From DYRG01 sp041161065 (GTDB lineage Bacteria > Pseudomonadota > Gammaproteobacteria > Beggiatoales > Beggiatoaceae), in assembly GCA_041161065.1 (NCBI GenBank), contig JBEAVE010000015.1, forward strand, positions 1 to 51,690: 51,690 nt of DNA, in the 5' to 3' direction. A program made the position numbers and the translations under genes. The notes below the pieces were generated by a model. That model was not told the DNA's origin. It saw nothing but the letters and a program-made list of their open reading frames with translations, and did not search any database. The first letter of the stretch is position 1. Every line of letters starts with the position of its first letter. Shown in pieces: positions 35,801 to 45,288 of this stretch.

Positions 35801-35833
35801 TTTTAGTCCTTGATTCTCCTGAATAAATCTCTT

Positions 35834-36439
35834 TCAAGGCGGTGTCCGAAACCATGCCAAATAAACCTTGTGCAACGCACTCACTTGCGACATCAAATCG
35901 CTTTCTTGCGCGGTATTGTGAATCACATCATGCGCTTGTGCAAGCCGTGTTTGTCGATCGCATTGCGCCGCTAATATCCGTTCTATTTCAATTTCATTCG
36001 ATTGATCGCGCATTTTCAAACGCCGCCGTTGCTCACTTTCTTCACAATCAACCACTAAAACCCGTTTCACTAAATGCGTTTGGCGAGTTTCAATCAATAA
36101 TGGCACAACAAACAAACAATAACTTTCTTTCAATTTAACCGCCCGTTCTTTCATCGTTTTATAAATCAACGGGTGAAGAATTTGCTCCAAATCGTCGCGC
36201 GCTTTTCTATCTTCAAAAATAATCTTTTTTAATTTAGCCCGATCTAAAGTTTGATCGCTTTCTAAAATATTTTTACCAAACCGCTCAACAATCATTTTCC
36301 ACGCCGGCATTTTTGGAACAACTAATTCACGCGAAATTACATCAGCATCTACAATCGGCACACCTAGTTTTTGAAATAAATTTGCAACCGTTGTTTTACC
36401 CGATGCAATTCCACCCGTCAAACCCACAATTCCAATCAT
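35834..36439 (-). CDS. coaE: dephospho-CoA kinase
   Basis: Last step of coenzyme A synthesis. The 201 residues start with the P-loop GLTGGIASGKTTVANLF; VDADVISRELV follows near residue 32, then the lid region and LVVDCEESEQRRRLKMRDQ. It lies one base after the pilD stop and 33 bases ahead of zapD, so it is part of the pilBCD-coaE-zapD operon. Confidence 0.96.
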   Translation of the reverse strand: MIGIVGLTGGIASGKTTVANLFQKLGVPIVDADVISRELVVPKMPAWKMIVERFGKNILESDQTLDRAKLKKIIFEDRKARDDLEQILHPLIYKTMKERAVKLKESYCLFVVPLLIETRQTHLVKRVLVVDCEESEQRRRLKMRDQSNEIEIERILAAQCDRQTRLAQAHDVIHNTAQESDLMSQVSALHKVYLAWFRTPP

Positions 36440-36440
36440 T

Positions 36441-37298
36441 TTATAACGCCATGGCTTTCAAAATACTTTGCCCAAAAAACAACGCGATTAAACCCGCTCC
36501 CGCCAAATAAGGTCCAAATGGAATGGGAATGTTTTTATCATGCCCTAAAATAAGCATCATTGCAATGCCAATTGCCGCGCCAACTAAAGAGGATAATAAC
36601 AAAATAGGCAACAGCATTTTCCAACCAAACCACGCCCCAAATGCCGCAAAGAGTTTGAAATCCCCATATCCCATGCCTTCTTTATCCGTCAATAATTTGA
36701 AAATCCAATAAATTGACCACAGCGACAAATACCCAATCATCGCGCCAATGATTGCATTATTCAAATTGGTATAAACGCCGTACAAATTAAACAACAAACC
36801 CAACCAGAGTAATGGTAAAGTAAGATTGTCGGGTAACAATTGCGTATCAAAGTCAATCAAACTCAAAACCAGTAAAACCCACCCAAAAATTAACGCGCCA
36901 ACAAATGCCCAACTCACACCAAATTTCCACGCCATTAAAACCGCTAAAAAGGCACTCGCTATTTCAACAATTGGATAACGAAGTGAAATCGCTGTTTGGC
37001 AATGCGCACACTTTCCATGTTGGAATAAATAGCTGAATACAGGAATATTTTGATACCAACGAATGGGATTTTTGCAATGGGGACAATGCGAATTTGGGTG
37101 AGATAAAGTGAATTTTTCGGTGTTCACAATTTGAGGACATTCAAACATTTCTGCACACTCGGATCGCCAACTATTTTCTAATATTTTGGGCAACCGATAA
37201 ATCACGACATTGAGAAAGCTACCAACCACTAAACCAAACACCGCCGTTGTTATAATAAAGAAAGCGAAGTTGTTTTGAAAAGTTGAAATAATATCCAT
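36441..37298 (-). CDS. pilD: type IV prepilin peptidase / N-methyltransferase
   Basis: Inner-membrane aspartic protease that cleaves and methylates type IV prepilins and type II secretion pseudopilins. The 285 residues have the N-terminal GSFLNVVIYRLP, the zinc tetra-cysteine loop (HCPHCKNPI and KCAHC) of the methylase half, and catalytic Asp residues in SLIDFDTQLLPD and GMGYGDFK. About eight membrane helices. Follows pilC with no gap. Confidence 0.96.
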   Translation of the reverse strand: MDIISTFQNNFAFFIITTAVFGLVVGSFLNVVIYRLPKILENSWRSECAEMFECPQIVNTEKFTLSHPNSHCPHCKNPIRWYQNIPVFSYLFQHGKCAHCQTAISLRYPIVEIASAFLAVLMAWKFGVSWAFVGALIFGWVLLVLSLIDFDTQLLPDNLTLPLLWLGLLFNLYGVYTNLNNAIIGAMIGYLSLWSIYWIFKLLTDKEGMGYGDFKLFAAFGAWFGWKMLLPILLLSSLVGAAIGIAMMLILGHDKNIPIPFGPYLAGAGLIALFFGQSILKAMAL

Positions 37299-38591
37299 TT
37301 AAACCACCGAACCCATTTTGAAGATCGGTAAATACATTGCAACCACTAAGCCCCCAATGACCACCCCTAGAAATGCCATAATCATGGGCTCCATTAAACT
37401 ACTTAATGCGTCGACTAAGTTTTCAACTTCCTCTTCGTAGAAATCCGCAACTTTATTTAACATGGCATCAATTGCACCCGATTCTTCACCGATTGAAACC
37501 ATTTGAATTGCCATGTTGGGAAATACGCCCACGTCTTTCATTGTTACCGCCAATGCTGTCCCGATAGAAATCTCTTGTTTCATTTTCATCACGGCTTCGT
37601 AATAAACAATATTACCGGTTGCACCCGCGACAGAATCCATTGCTTCTACTAAAGGTGTTCCAGCGGCAAACATGGTTGCAAGTGTTCTTGAGAAACGGGC
37701 TAAAGCAGATTTTGTTAAAAGGTCGCCAAACAGAGGAAGTTTGAGAGAAAGTCGCTGCATGGCTTCGTTAAATGCTTTTGAGTGTTTGTTTGCAAATTTG
37801 AACGTCATTACAAAGCCAATAACTGCACCGAAAATAATATACCAATAATTCACAAAAATATTAGAAACATTCACCACGAATTGTGTGGGACCGGGTAATT
37901 GTCCACCAAAACTTTTGAACATATCACTGAAAACCGGTACAACGAAGATCATCAAAATCGCGGTAATAATGAATGCAACGATTAAAACTGCAATGGGATA
38001 AGTGACGGCTTTCTTGACTTTTTTCTTAATGGCTTCGCTTTTTTCTTTATAGGAAGCGACTTTGCCTAGCAAGGATTCTAAAATACCTGCTTGCTCACCG
38101 GCTTCCACTAAATTACAAAACAAAGTGTCAAATTGGTCGGGGTGTTTTCTCAAGGCTTCGGCTAATGTGCCGCCCGCTTCGACATCGGATTTGATGGTCA
38201 TAATGAGGTCGCGCATCGAGGCATTATCGTGACCATTTCCAACGATTTCAAAGGATTGGACGAGCGGAACGCCCGATGACATCATGGTGGCTAATTGTCG
38301 GGCGAAAATGGAAATATCGGCGGTTGTAATGGGGGGTTTGCTTTCCCAGAGGGGTTTAGGTTTCTTTTTAATTTTGGTGATCATCACGCCGTCTTTTCTC
38401 AACAATGCGCGAACGACGGCTTCACTGGCGGCTTTCTTTTCACCTTTAACTTTGTTGTTACCTTTTTTTCCTTCCCAGACGAAATCAATTTCTTTCAGGG
38501 CTTTTTCTTTAATGAGTTTGGCGCGTTCCTCTAATTGTTTTTTGAGTTTAGCGTCTCTGACGGCTTTGGATTTTGGGACAGCTTCAGCCAT
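37299..38591 (-). CDS. pilC: type IV pilus inner-membrane platform protein PilC
   Basis: Polytopic GspF-family platform on which PilB and PilT act. The 430 residues show a basic N-terminal region, the first GspF domain (DISIFARQLATMMSSGVPLVQSFEIVG) and the repeat half (LARFSRTLATMFAAGTPLVEAMDSVAGATGN), with three membrane segments. AGGAGA precedes the start; 15 bases separate it from pilB. Confidence 0.96.
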   Translation of the reverse strand: MAEAVPKSKAVRDAKLKKQLEERAKLIKEKALKEIDFVWEGKKGNNKVKGEKKAASEAVVRALLRKDGVMITKIKKKPKPLWESKPPITTADISIFARQLATMMSSGVPLVQSFEIVGNGHDNASMRDLIMTIKSDVEAGGTLAEALRKHPDQFDTLFCNLVEAGEQAGILESLLGKVASYKEKSEAIKKKVKKAVTYPIAVLIVAFIITAILMIFVVPVFSDMFKSFGGQLPGPTQFVVNVSNIFVNYWYIIFGAVIGFVMTFKFANKHSKAFNEAMQRLSLKLPLFGDLLTKSALARFSRTLATMFAAGTPLVEAMDSVAGATGNIVYYEAVMKMKQEISIGTALAVTMKDVGVFPNMAIQMVSIGEESGAIDAMLNKVADFYEEEVENLVDALSSLMEPMIMAFLGVVIGGLVVAMYLPIFKMGSVV

Positions 38592-38606
38592 TTTATTTCT
38601 CCTATG

Positions 38607-40391
38607 TTACTCTTGGGTCACGCGGTTTAATTCAGAGATACTGGTTAGACCGTCGGCGACTTTTTTTAATCCCGATTGACGTAAATCTGGGATACCTTCG
38701 CGGCGAGCTTGTTGCGCGAGTTCTAATGCGTTTTTACCGGTCATAATGAGGCGTTTCATTTCTTCAGAAATCGGCATCACTTGATAAATCCCGACCCGCC
38801 CTTTGTAACCGCTTGAGCAATGGTCGCAGCCTTGAGGATTCGGCGCGAACAACTTACGCGCTTGCGAATCGGTCGACATAAATTCGTTCACAACCTCTTC
38901 AGAAAACCCGTCAGAAAGCAGCGAGTTTTTGTGCACCACGTTGGGACCAACCTTCGCAATATCGGTGGTGACGGTGACTTTTATTTTGCATTTTGGGCAC
39001 AACCGCCGCGTCAGCCGTTGCGCCATAATCAGGTTCACCGCCGATGCCAGCGCAAAGGTCGGCACGCCCATATCGACCATCCGCGTTAAGGTTTGGGGCG
39101 CGTCGTTGGTGTGCAGCGTCGACATCACCATGTGTCCGGTGCTCGCGGCTTTAATGGCGATGCTGGCGGTGGTCAAATCCCGAATCTCCCCCACCAAAAT
39201 AATATCGGGGTCTTGGCGTAAAAAGGCTTTCAGGGCTTTCTCAAAGGTCATACCCGTTCGATCGTCGATTTGCACCTGATTGATGCCGGGCAAGTTGATT
39301 TCGACGGGGTCTTCGGCGGTAGAAATGTTCACTTCGGGGCGATTTAAAATATTAATTCCGGTATAAAGAGAAACGGTTTTACCAGAACCCGTTGGACCTG
39401 TCACCAAAACCATGCCGTAAGGTTTCTCAAGTGCTTCTAAATACAGGCGTTTTTGTTCGGGTTCATACCCCAATTGGTCGATATTCAACATCGCGGCATC
39501 GGAGTTTAAAATCCGCATCACGACTTTTTCGCCAAAGAGGGTTGGACACGTGCTGACGCGAAAATCGATGGCTTTGCCGCCCGCTAAACGCATTTTGATC
39601 CGCCCATCTTGTGGAACTCGCCGTTCAGACACGTCCATGCGCGATAACACTTTGATCCGCGCCGAGATTTTCCCCGCCATATTCAGCGGCGCGCGCGACA
39701 CCTGCCGCAACATACCGTCAATCCGATACCGCACCCGATAAAACTTTTCATACGGTTCAAAATGCAAATCCGACGCACCAATTTTAATTGCATCTAATAA
39801 CATTTTTCTCACAAATTTAACAACCGGCGCATCATCAGCAGATTCTTCATTAGATTCAGACGCATTAACTTTAGCACTTTCTGCTGCTTCATCTATTTCA
39901 CCAAATGCCCCGTCTTCATCTTCTGATTGCGGCGGTGCTTCCAAACTTTCAACAGTTCTTTCAACGATTTTAAGTAATTTATCCTCATCAACCATCACAG
40001 GTTCGGTGATCATATTAACTTGAAACCGAATATCATCTAACGCATGAAAGTTTGTCGGATCAGCCGTTGCAACAAATAACTTCTTACCCCGTTTAAATAG
40101 AGGTAAAACATTGTATTTTTTAATGAGTTCTAATTTAACTAATTCGAGCAAATCAGGGTCAAGTTCAATCGTGTTGATATCGAGCAACGGCACAGCAAAT
40201 TCATGCGCTGCTACATGAGCCACTTCATGTGGACTAACTAATTTCTCGCTCGTGATATAACGTATAAAGGATTTGTTTTTGGCGCGCGCTTTTTGGAAGG
40301 CTTCTTGGGCGGCTTCCTCTGTTAATAAACCTTCACCTACCAACCGCCGTGCTAAACCGCCTAACGCAATTTTGGGTGCAGTTGCTGTCAT
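38607..40391 (-). CDS. pilB: type IV pilus extension ATPase PilB
   Basis: Hexameric ATPase that drives pilin polymerisation. The 594 residues include the N-terminal MshE/GspE-type regulatory domain (residues 1-150), which may bind c-di-GMP. Walker A GPTGSGKTVSLY lies at about 333-344, followed by the Asp box, Walker B (DPDIILVGEIRD), the His box and the zinc-type CPKCK/CDHC cysteine pairs. A Ser/Glu-rich linker lies near 155-185. No pilA, pilT or pilU lies in the window. Confidence 0.96.
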   Translation of the reverse strand: MTATAPKIALGGLARRLVGEGLLTEEAAQEAFQKARAKNKSFIRYITSEKLVSPHEVAHVAAHEFAVPLLDINTIELDPDLLELVKLELIKKYNVLPLFKRGKKLFVATADPTNFHALDDIRFQVNMITEPVMVDEDKLLKIVERTVESLEAPPQSEDEDGAFGEIDEAAESAKVNASESNEESADDAPVVKFVRKMLLDAIKIGASDLHFEPYEKFYRVRYRIDGMLRQVSRAPLNMAGKISARIKVLSRMDVSERRVPQDGRIKMRLAGGKAIDFRVSTCPTLFGEKVVMRILNSDAAMLNIDQLGYEPEQKRLYLEALEKPYGMVLVTGPTGSGKTVSLYTGINILNRPEVNISTAEDPVEINLPGINQVQIDDRTGMTFEKALKAFLRQDPDIILVGEIRDLTTASIAIKAASTGHMVMSTLHTNDAPQTLTRMVDMGVPTFALASAVNLIMAQRLTRRLCPKCKIKVTVTTDIAKVGPNVVHKNSLLSDGFSEEVVNEFMSTDSQARKLFAPNPQGCDHCSSGYKGRVGIYQVMPISEEMKRLIMTGKNALELAQQARREGIPDLRQSGLKKVADGLTSISELNRVTQE

Positions 40392-40423
40392 AAATAATGC
40401 TTCCCGTCAAACTAAACTTTCCA

Positions 40424-41002
40424 CTACATTTTCAAAAAGTTTTCTAATAATGAATGACCACATTCTGTTAAAATAGATTCAGGGTGAAATTGCACCCCTT
40501 CTACTAATAAAGTTTTGTGTTTCACGCCCATGATTTCTTCTATACTACCATCTTTATGCTCTGTCCACGCCGTTATTTCTAAACAATCGGGTAAAGAACG
40601 TTGCTCAATCACCAACGAATGATAGCGCGTCGCTTGCAATGGATTATACAAATCCTTAAAAACGCCTTTGTTATGATGATAAACGGAGGAAACTTTACCG
40701 TGCATTACCGCTTTTGCATGGACAATTTTTCCTCCAAAGGCTTGACCAATACTTTGATGTCCCAAACAAACCCCTAAAATCGGAATTTTACCCGCAAAAT
40801 GCTCAATTGTAGAAATCGAAATCCCCGCTTCATTGGGTGTGCAAGGACCCGGCGAAATAACAATATGCGAGGGAGCAAGTTGTTCTATTTCTTCCAATGT
40901 AATTTGATCGTTTCTTACCGTTTTAACTTCCGCGCCTAATTCACCCAAATATTGCACCAAGTTATAGGTAAAAGAATCGTAATTATCAATCATTAAAATC
41001 AT
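40424..41002 (-). CDS. trpG: anthranilate synthase component II (glutamine amidotransferase)
   Basis: Supplies ammonia from glutamine to TrpE. The 192 residues have the class I amidotransferase triad: Cys in GVCLGHQSIGQ (near residue 79), and His and Glu in VQFHPES. May also serve para-aminobenzoate synthesis as PabA, as in many bacteria with one copy. Lies 12 bases after trpE; trpD and trpC are not downstream, pilB comes next instead... in the reverse sense the next gene transcribed is pilB, 32 bases on. Confidence 0.94.
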   Translation of the reverse strand: MILMIDNYDSFTYNLVQYLGELGAEVKTVRNDQITLEEIEQLAPSHIVISPGPCTPNEAGISISTIEHFAGKIPILGVCLGHQSIGQAFGGKIVHAKAVMHGKVSSVYHHNKGVFKDLYNPLQATRYHSLVIEQRSLPDCLEITAWTEHKDGSIEEIMGVKHKTLLVEGVQFHPESILTECGHSLLENFLKM

Positions 41003-41014
41003 TATTTTTATTCC

Positions 41015-42505
41015 TTATTCTACACCAGCTTGAGCGATTTCTACCGCACGGATCATGGCGCGTGCTTTGTTCATAGTTTCTTCCCATTCTTTCTCTGGAA
41101 TTGAATCCGCCACAATTCCTGCACCCGCTTGAATATGAAGGGTTTTATTTTTAATCACCGCCGTTCGAATGGCAATCGCTAAATCCATATCTCCATTCCA
41201 TGCTAAATAACCAATTGCTCCCCCATAAATACCCCGTTTGACAGGTTCAAGTTCATCAATAATTTCCATTGCGCGAATTTTGGGTGCACCACTTAATGTT
41301 CCAGCAGGGAAAGTGACTTTTAACACATCTAAGTTGCTCAAACCATCATTTAAATCACCCACCACATTTGAAACAATGTGCATGACATGAGAATAACGTT
41401 CAACAACCATTTGATCAGTTAATTTAACTGTACCTATTTTTGCAACCCTTCCAATATCATTTCTTCCCAAATCAATCAACATTAAATGCTCTGCACGTTC
41501 TTTGGGATCATCTAATAAATCAACCTCTAAAATAATATCTTCAGAAAGCGTTTTTCCTCTCGGACGAGTACCCGCAATTGGACGCACCGTGATTTCATTT
41601 TGCTCTAAACGTACTAAGATTTCTGGAGAAGAACCTACAATATGAAAATCACCCAAATCCAAATAATACATATAAGGCGACGGATTTAAACAACGTAAAA
41701 CCCGATAAATATCTAAAGGTTCAGCAGAAATTGGTACGGATAAACGTTGCGATAAAACCACCTGCATAATATCGCCATCTAAAATATATTGTTTAGATTT
41801 TTCAACGGCTTCTTCAAAGGCTTTTTTCGTAAATCCAGAAATAAAATCTTGTTCTTGGATTTTTTGTGTACTTCCTTCAATAATATTATGTTGTTCTTCA
41901 AGTGGTTTCTTTAGTTGTGCCGATAATTCATCCAAACGTTGCTGTGCTTTTTCTAACGCATTTTCTTCGGCTGGATTTGCATGGACAATTAAAAACAACC
42001 GTCCGCCTAAATTATCAAAGACTACCACTTCTTCAGAAAGCATCAACAAAATATCGGGTGTTTTCAACGCATCAGGCAATTGAGTTTTAGCTAAACGTGA
42101 TTCAACGTAACGTATTGTATCATAACCAAAATATCCCGTTAAACCACCGGTAAAGCGAGGTAGTTTTTCATCTTCATCTAATGGTGCAACGTTAAAGTTT
42201 TTTTGATAAGTTGCAATCCATTGTAAGGGATCAGATGTTTCAATAGTTTCTATAATTTTGTTATGCTGCCAGCGTTCAATTGTGTGACCAAATACTTTAA
42301 TCATTTCTTGCGCTGGCAAACCGATAATAGAATAACGTCCCCATTTCTCGCCACCTTGCACAGATTCCAATAAATAAGAATAAGCACCTTTCGCCAATTT
42401 CAAATACGCACTTAAAGGCGTATCCAAATCCGCTAAAATCTTTTTTACCACTGGAATTCTATTGAATCCAGCGTTGCTATATCTTTGAAATTGTTCAGTA
42501 TTCAC
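41015..42505 (-). CDS. trpE: anthranilate synthase component I
   Basis: Converts chorismate and ammonia to anthranilate. The 496 residues include the tryptophan-binding LLESVQGGEKWGRYSIIG near the N-terminus, GGLTGYFGYDTIR, and the chorismate-binding core (QVVLSQRLSVPI, VRPIAGTRPRGKT, DLGRNDIGRVAKIG, FPAGTLSGAPKIRAMEII, IQAGAGIVADS). No attenuator-like leader peptide is evident because the gene directly follows the coiled-coil/nuclease gene by 12 bases. Confidence 0.95.
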   Translation of the reverse strand: MNTEQFQRYSNAGFNRIPVVKKILADLDTPLSAYLKLAKGAYSYLLESVQGGEKWGRYSIIGLPAQEMIKVFGHTIERWQHNKIIETIETSDPLQWIATYQKNFNVAPLDEDEKLPRFTGGLTGYFGYDTIRYVESRLAKTQLPDALKTPDILLMLSEEVVVFDNLGGRLFLIVHANPAEENALEKAQQRLDELSAQLKKPLEEQHNIIEGSTQKIQEQDFISGFTKKAFEEAVEKSKQYILDGDIMQVVLSQRLSVPISAEPLDIYRVLRCLNPSPYMYYLDLGDFHIVGSSPEILVRLEQNEITVRPIAGTRPRGKTLSEDIILEVDLLDDPKERAEHLMLIDLGRNDIGRVAKIGTVKLTDQMVVERYSHVMHIVSNVVGDLNDGLSNLDVLKVTFPAGTLSGAPKIRAMEIIDELEPVKRGIYGGAIGYLAWNGDMDLAIAIRTAVIKNKTLHIQAGAGIVADSIPEKEWEETMNKARAMIRAVEIAQAGVE

Positions 42506-42517
42506 AATTAAACGCCT

Positions 42518-43759
42518 TTACAGTAATTTTTCAATGTAATTTAGAAAGTTTTTCTCACTTACAAATGTAATATCAAAGGTATTTGAAAGTCCGATCATTT
42601 TCTCATCACTTTCATCTAAAACCAATAACAAAAAGTTTTCTTTAGGAATATTTAAGGCTTTGCAAATTTTGGTATATTTTTGAATATCTTGGCGAAATTC
42701 ACCGCTTTTACATTCAATCCACAAAGGTTTGTTTTTAGGAAGCACAAAAAATAAATCTGCTTCATGTTTTTCACCATTTTCAAAATTAAAAATAAAGTTC
42801 TTTAAACTAGAAAAAGCGATCTTTTTACTGGTTAATAATGACGCTGTTTTCATAAACGCATACCATTCTAACCATTCGCCATTAAAGAAATTCATTATTT
42901 TTGTACTGGTTTGAAGTTCTAAATGTATTTGATTTTTATCACGTTTTTTAAATTGTCTTACGACAAAACCATATTCATATAATTCTTTACAAAATTGCAT
43001 TATAAATTGATCGGTTTTTTGATTATCGGTGAAATCAAAATTGATTGCATTATAGTTTTTGCGATATGCCCATCTAATTTTATCTAAAAGCGGAAATAAA
43101 ATAGCATAATTATCACCTAATTTTACCGCAATTTCATCATAGAAACCGCTAATATCCATTTGTTTTTCTTTAAATTCTACTCTTACTTTTCTAACATTTA
43201 AATAATTCACAACGCCGTCAAAATTAAGCAATTCTGGGGCAAAGGTTTGATTCGCAAACGCATAACCATTTTGTTCTTTATTTAATTTTTTATTAGTTGC
43301 AAAATTAGTTTGTTGTTTCAGCTTTTCATTTTCTAGTTTAACCGTCGCCAATTCTTTTTTTAATTCATTAATATGACGATTTTGAAAACTAATATCCTTT
43401 GAAGAAACATTATTTTCTTGTTGCTTTAATTTAGCATTTTTTAATTGAATGTTTTCCAATGTTATATTTAATTCAGCAATTTTATTTTCTAACGTTTTTT
43501 CTTTTTGCTTAAATAAAACAATAGATTGTGCCATTTCTTTCAATTTTAATTTTAAAGTTTCTTGTTCTTGCATTCCCTTTTGAAAGGTTGAAAGATTAGT
43601 TTGTGCTTGCGATAAGTTTTTGAATAAGGCTTGAACTAAAACTACTACATCAAAAATAGATGCAGGTTGTGAACATTTGGGACATTTCACGTTTTTTCCA
43701 ATGTGTTCATTGGGAACTTCTCTCAAAAAGTTACAACTCTTGCATCTTAAAATTGCCAT
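42518..43759 (-). CDS. zinc-ribbon, coiled-coil, PD-(D/E)XK protein of unknown function
   Basis: A 413-residue protein I do not recognise as a named gene. It starts with a zinc ribbon, C6-x2-C9 and C26-x2-C29. A long coiled coil follows (about residues 45-150, rich in Lys, Glu, Leu and Gln), then a middle alpha/beta region (about 170-290). The C-terminal domain has a PD-(D/E)XK-like core: Asp335 in HEADLFF, then Glu349-Cys-Lys351 in LWIECKSGEF, with a downstream helix QDIQKYTKICKAL. This resembles DUF1887/Card1-like nuclease domains, though no CARF domain is seen. ATG 43759 follows the gph stop after one base; a TTG at 43768 would overlap gph. It interrupts the usual gph-trpE order and is unusually AT- and Lys-rich, suggesting acquisition. 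Nuclease activity is inferred. Confidence 0.7.
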   Translation of the reverse strand: MAILRCKSCNFLREVPNEHIGKNVKCPKCSQPASIFDVVVLVQALFKNLSQAQTNLSTFQKGMQEQETLKLKLKEMAQSIVLFKQKEKTLENKIAELNITLENIQLKNAKLKQQENNVSSKDISFQNRHINELKKELATVKLENEKLKQQTNFATNKKLNKEQNGYAFANQTFAPELLNFDGVVNYLNVRKVRVEFKEKQMDISGFYDEIAVKLGDNYAILFPLLDKIRWAYRKNYNAINFDFTDNQKTDQFIMQFCKELYEYGFVVRQFKKRDKNQIHLELQTSTKIMNFFNGEWLEWYAFMKTASLLTSKKIAFSSLKNFIFNFENGEKHEADLFFVLPKNKPLWIECKSGEFRQDIQKYTKICKALNIPKENFLLLVLDESDEKMIGLSNTFDITFVSEKNFLNYIEKLL

Positions 43760-43760
43760 A

Positions 43761-44429
43761 TTATTCAAATACTTCCGAAAGTTCAGCTAAGGTTTGAATG
43801 ACTGCGTCGGGTTGAGCAAGTTCAATGTTTTCGCCGTGATTATAACCGTAAGGCACACAAACCACTTGAAATCCCGCTGCTCGAGCAGCTTGAACGTCAT
43901 TTTTTGAATCACCAATCATTAACGATTGCTCTGGTTTTACTTTGAAAAAATCCGCCGCGTGCAATAACGGCATTGGGTGCGGTTTCTTTTCGGGTAAGGT
44001 ATCGCCAGAAATCACGATTTCAAAAAAGTTTCTCACGTTTAAGGTTTCTAACAACGGCAAAGTAAATTGGGCGGGTTTATTCGTAATGCAACCCAAATGC
44101 CAGCCTTGTTGTTTCAACCAATTCAAACCGTCCAAAACGCCGTCGTACAAACAACTTTTATTGCAAGTATTTTCAGCGTAAAGTTTCTCAAAAATTGGCA
44201 AGGCTTGCGCATATTGTTCCGTTGAAATCGTGCCGTTCAAATCATTGGTAATGGCGCGTTCAATTAAACGTTGCACGCCATTTCCAACCCATTGACGGAC
44301 GGCATTTTCTCCACGCGGAGAAATCCCCAGTTGTTTCAACATTTCATCAACACAGAACGCCAAATCGGGCACGCTATCCACTAACGTGCCATCTAAATCA
44401 ATCAAAATAAGTTGCGGTTTTTTCAGCAT
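43761..44429 (-). CDS. gph: phosphoglycolate phosphatase
   Basis: A 222-residue HAD-family phosphatase that removes 2-phosphoglycolate formed by DNA repair or RuBisCO oxygenation. Motif I LIDLDGTLVDSVPDL carries the nucleophile and acid Asp residues; GCITNKPAQFT is motif II and MIGDSKNDVQAARAAG motifs III/IV. The cap domain with RLIERAITNDL is in place. It overlaps rpe by one base, the usual rpe-gph pairing. Confidence 0.94.
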   Translation of the reverse strand: MLKKPQLILIDLDGTLVDSVPDLAFCVDEMLKQLGISPRGENAVRQWVGNGVQRLIERAITNDLNGTISTEQYAQALPIFEKLYAENTCNKSCLYDGVLDGLNWLKQQGWHLGCITNKPAQFTLPLLETLNVRNFFEIVISGDTLPEKKPHPMPLLHAADFFKVKPEQSLMIGDSKNDVQAARAAGFQVVCVPYGYNHGENIELAQPDAVIQTLAELSEVFE

Positions 44430-45106
44430 TATTTTGCCACTTTTGCGAGTTCTGCACGCATTTCTGCGATGGTGGCTTGGTAATCGGCGGTATTAAAAAT
44501 CGCTGATCCCGCGACAAATGTATCCGCGCCTGCTTCGGCTATCTCTCTGATATTACTACCTTTTACGCCACCGTCGATTTCTAAACGGATTGGGAATCCA
44601 CTTTCATCGATGAGTTTGCGGGCTTCGCGCAATTTGGGCAACGCGGATTTGATGAACGATTGCCCGCCGAACCCCGGATTGACCGACATCAATAATATCA
44701 TGTCGATTTTGTCCATGACGTATTTTAGGCAATCGAGCGGGGTCGCGGGGTTGAAAACTAAGCCGGATTTGCAGCCGCATTCACGAATCAATTGCAAGGT
44801 GCGATCGATGTGTTCGCTGCCTTCGGGGTGAAACGTGATATAAGTCGCGCCGGCTTTGGCGAAATCGGGAATGATGCGGTCGACGGGTTTGACCATCAAA
44901 TGCACGTCGATGGGAGCGGTAACGCCATGTTTTCTAAGGGCTTCGCACACCAACGGACCGATGGTTAAGTTGGGGACATAATGATTATCCATCACATCAA
45001 AGTGGACAATATCCGCGCCGGACGCGAGCACATTATCGACTTCTTCTCCTAATTTTGCGAAATTCGCCGACAAAATTGAAGGCGCAATCCAATTTTCAAA
45101 TTTCAT
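44429..45106 (-). CDS. rpe: ribulose-phosphate 3-epimerase
   Basis: Pentose phosphate and Calvin cycle epimerase, 225 residues, TIM barrel. Conserved segments are IAPSILSANFAKLGEEV, VHFDVMDNHYVPN, DVHLMVKPVD, ITFHPEGSEH, LMSVNPGFGGQSFI and LEIDGGVKGSNI, carrying the metal-binding and catalytic residues. It is the first gene of the long minus-strand block; the promoter should lie in 45107-45288, shared with the divergent TRAP genes. Confidence 0.96.
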   Translation of the reverse strand: MKFENWIAPSILSANFAKLGEEVDNVLASGADIVHFDVMDNHYVPNLTIGPLVCEALRKHGVTAPIDVHLMVKPVDRIIPDFAKAGATYITFHPEGSEHIDRTLQLIRECGCKSGLVFNPATPLDCLKYVMDKIDMILLMSVNPGFGGQSFIKSALPKLREARKLIDESGFPIRLEIDGGVKGSNIREIAEAGADTFVAGSAIFNTADYQATIAEMRAELAKVAK

Positions 45107-45288
45107 ATTGTCTCCTTAAAGCATTTGTTATGGTTTAAAAGTGCCCACTTTACCTGAAAACGCGGCGGTTTGCAGCTACTCCGTCAAAAACTTGTTTTGC
45201 AGTTTAAGTTTTCATCGCTTACACTTAGCATAATCAAAAGGTCTAGGTTGCTAGCGTTTTCTTGGTTTTAACTCAGGAGTATATTTCA

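Noticed and set aside
45107..45288. Sigma-54 promoter upstream of the TRAP genes
   Set aside because: No TGGC-N8-TTGC(A/T) element is present in the region; regulation by a DctD-type activator cannot be supported from the sequence.
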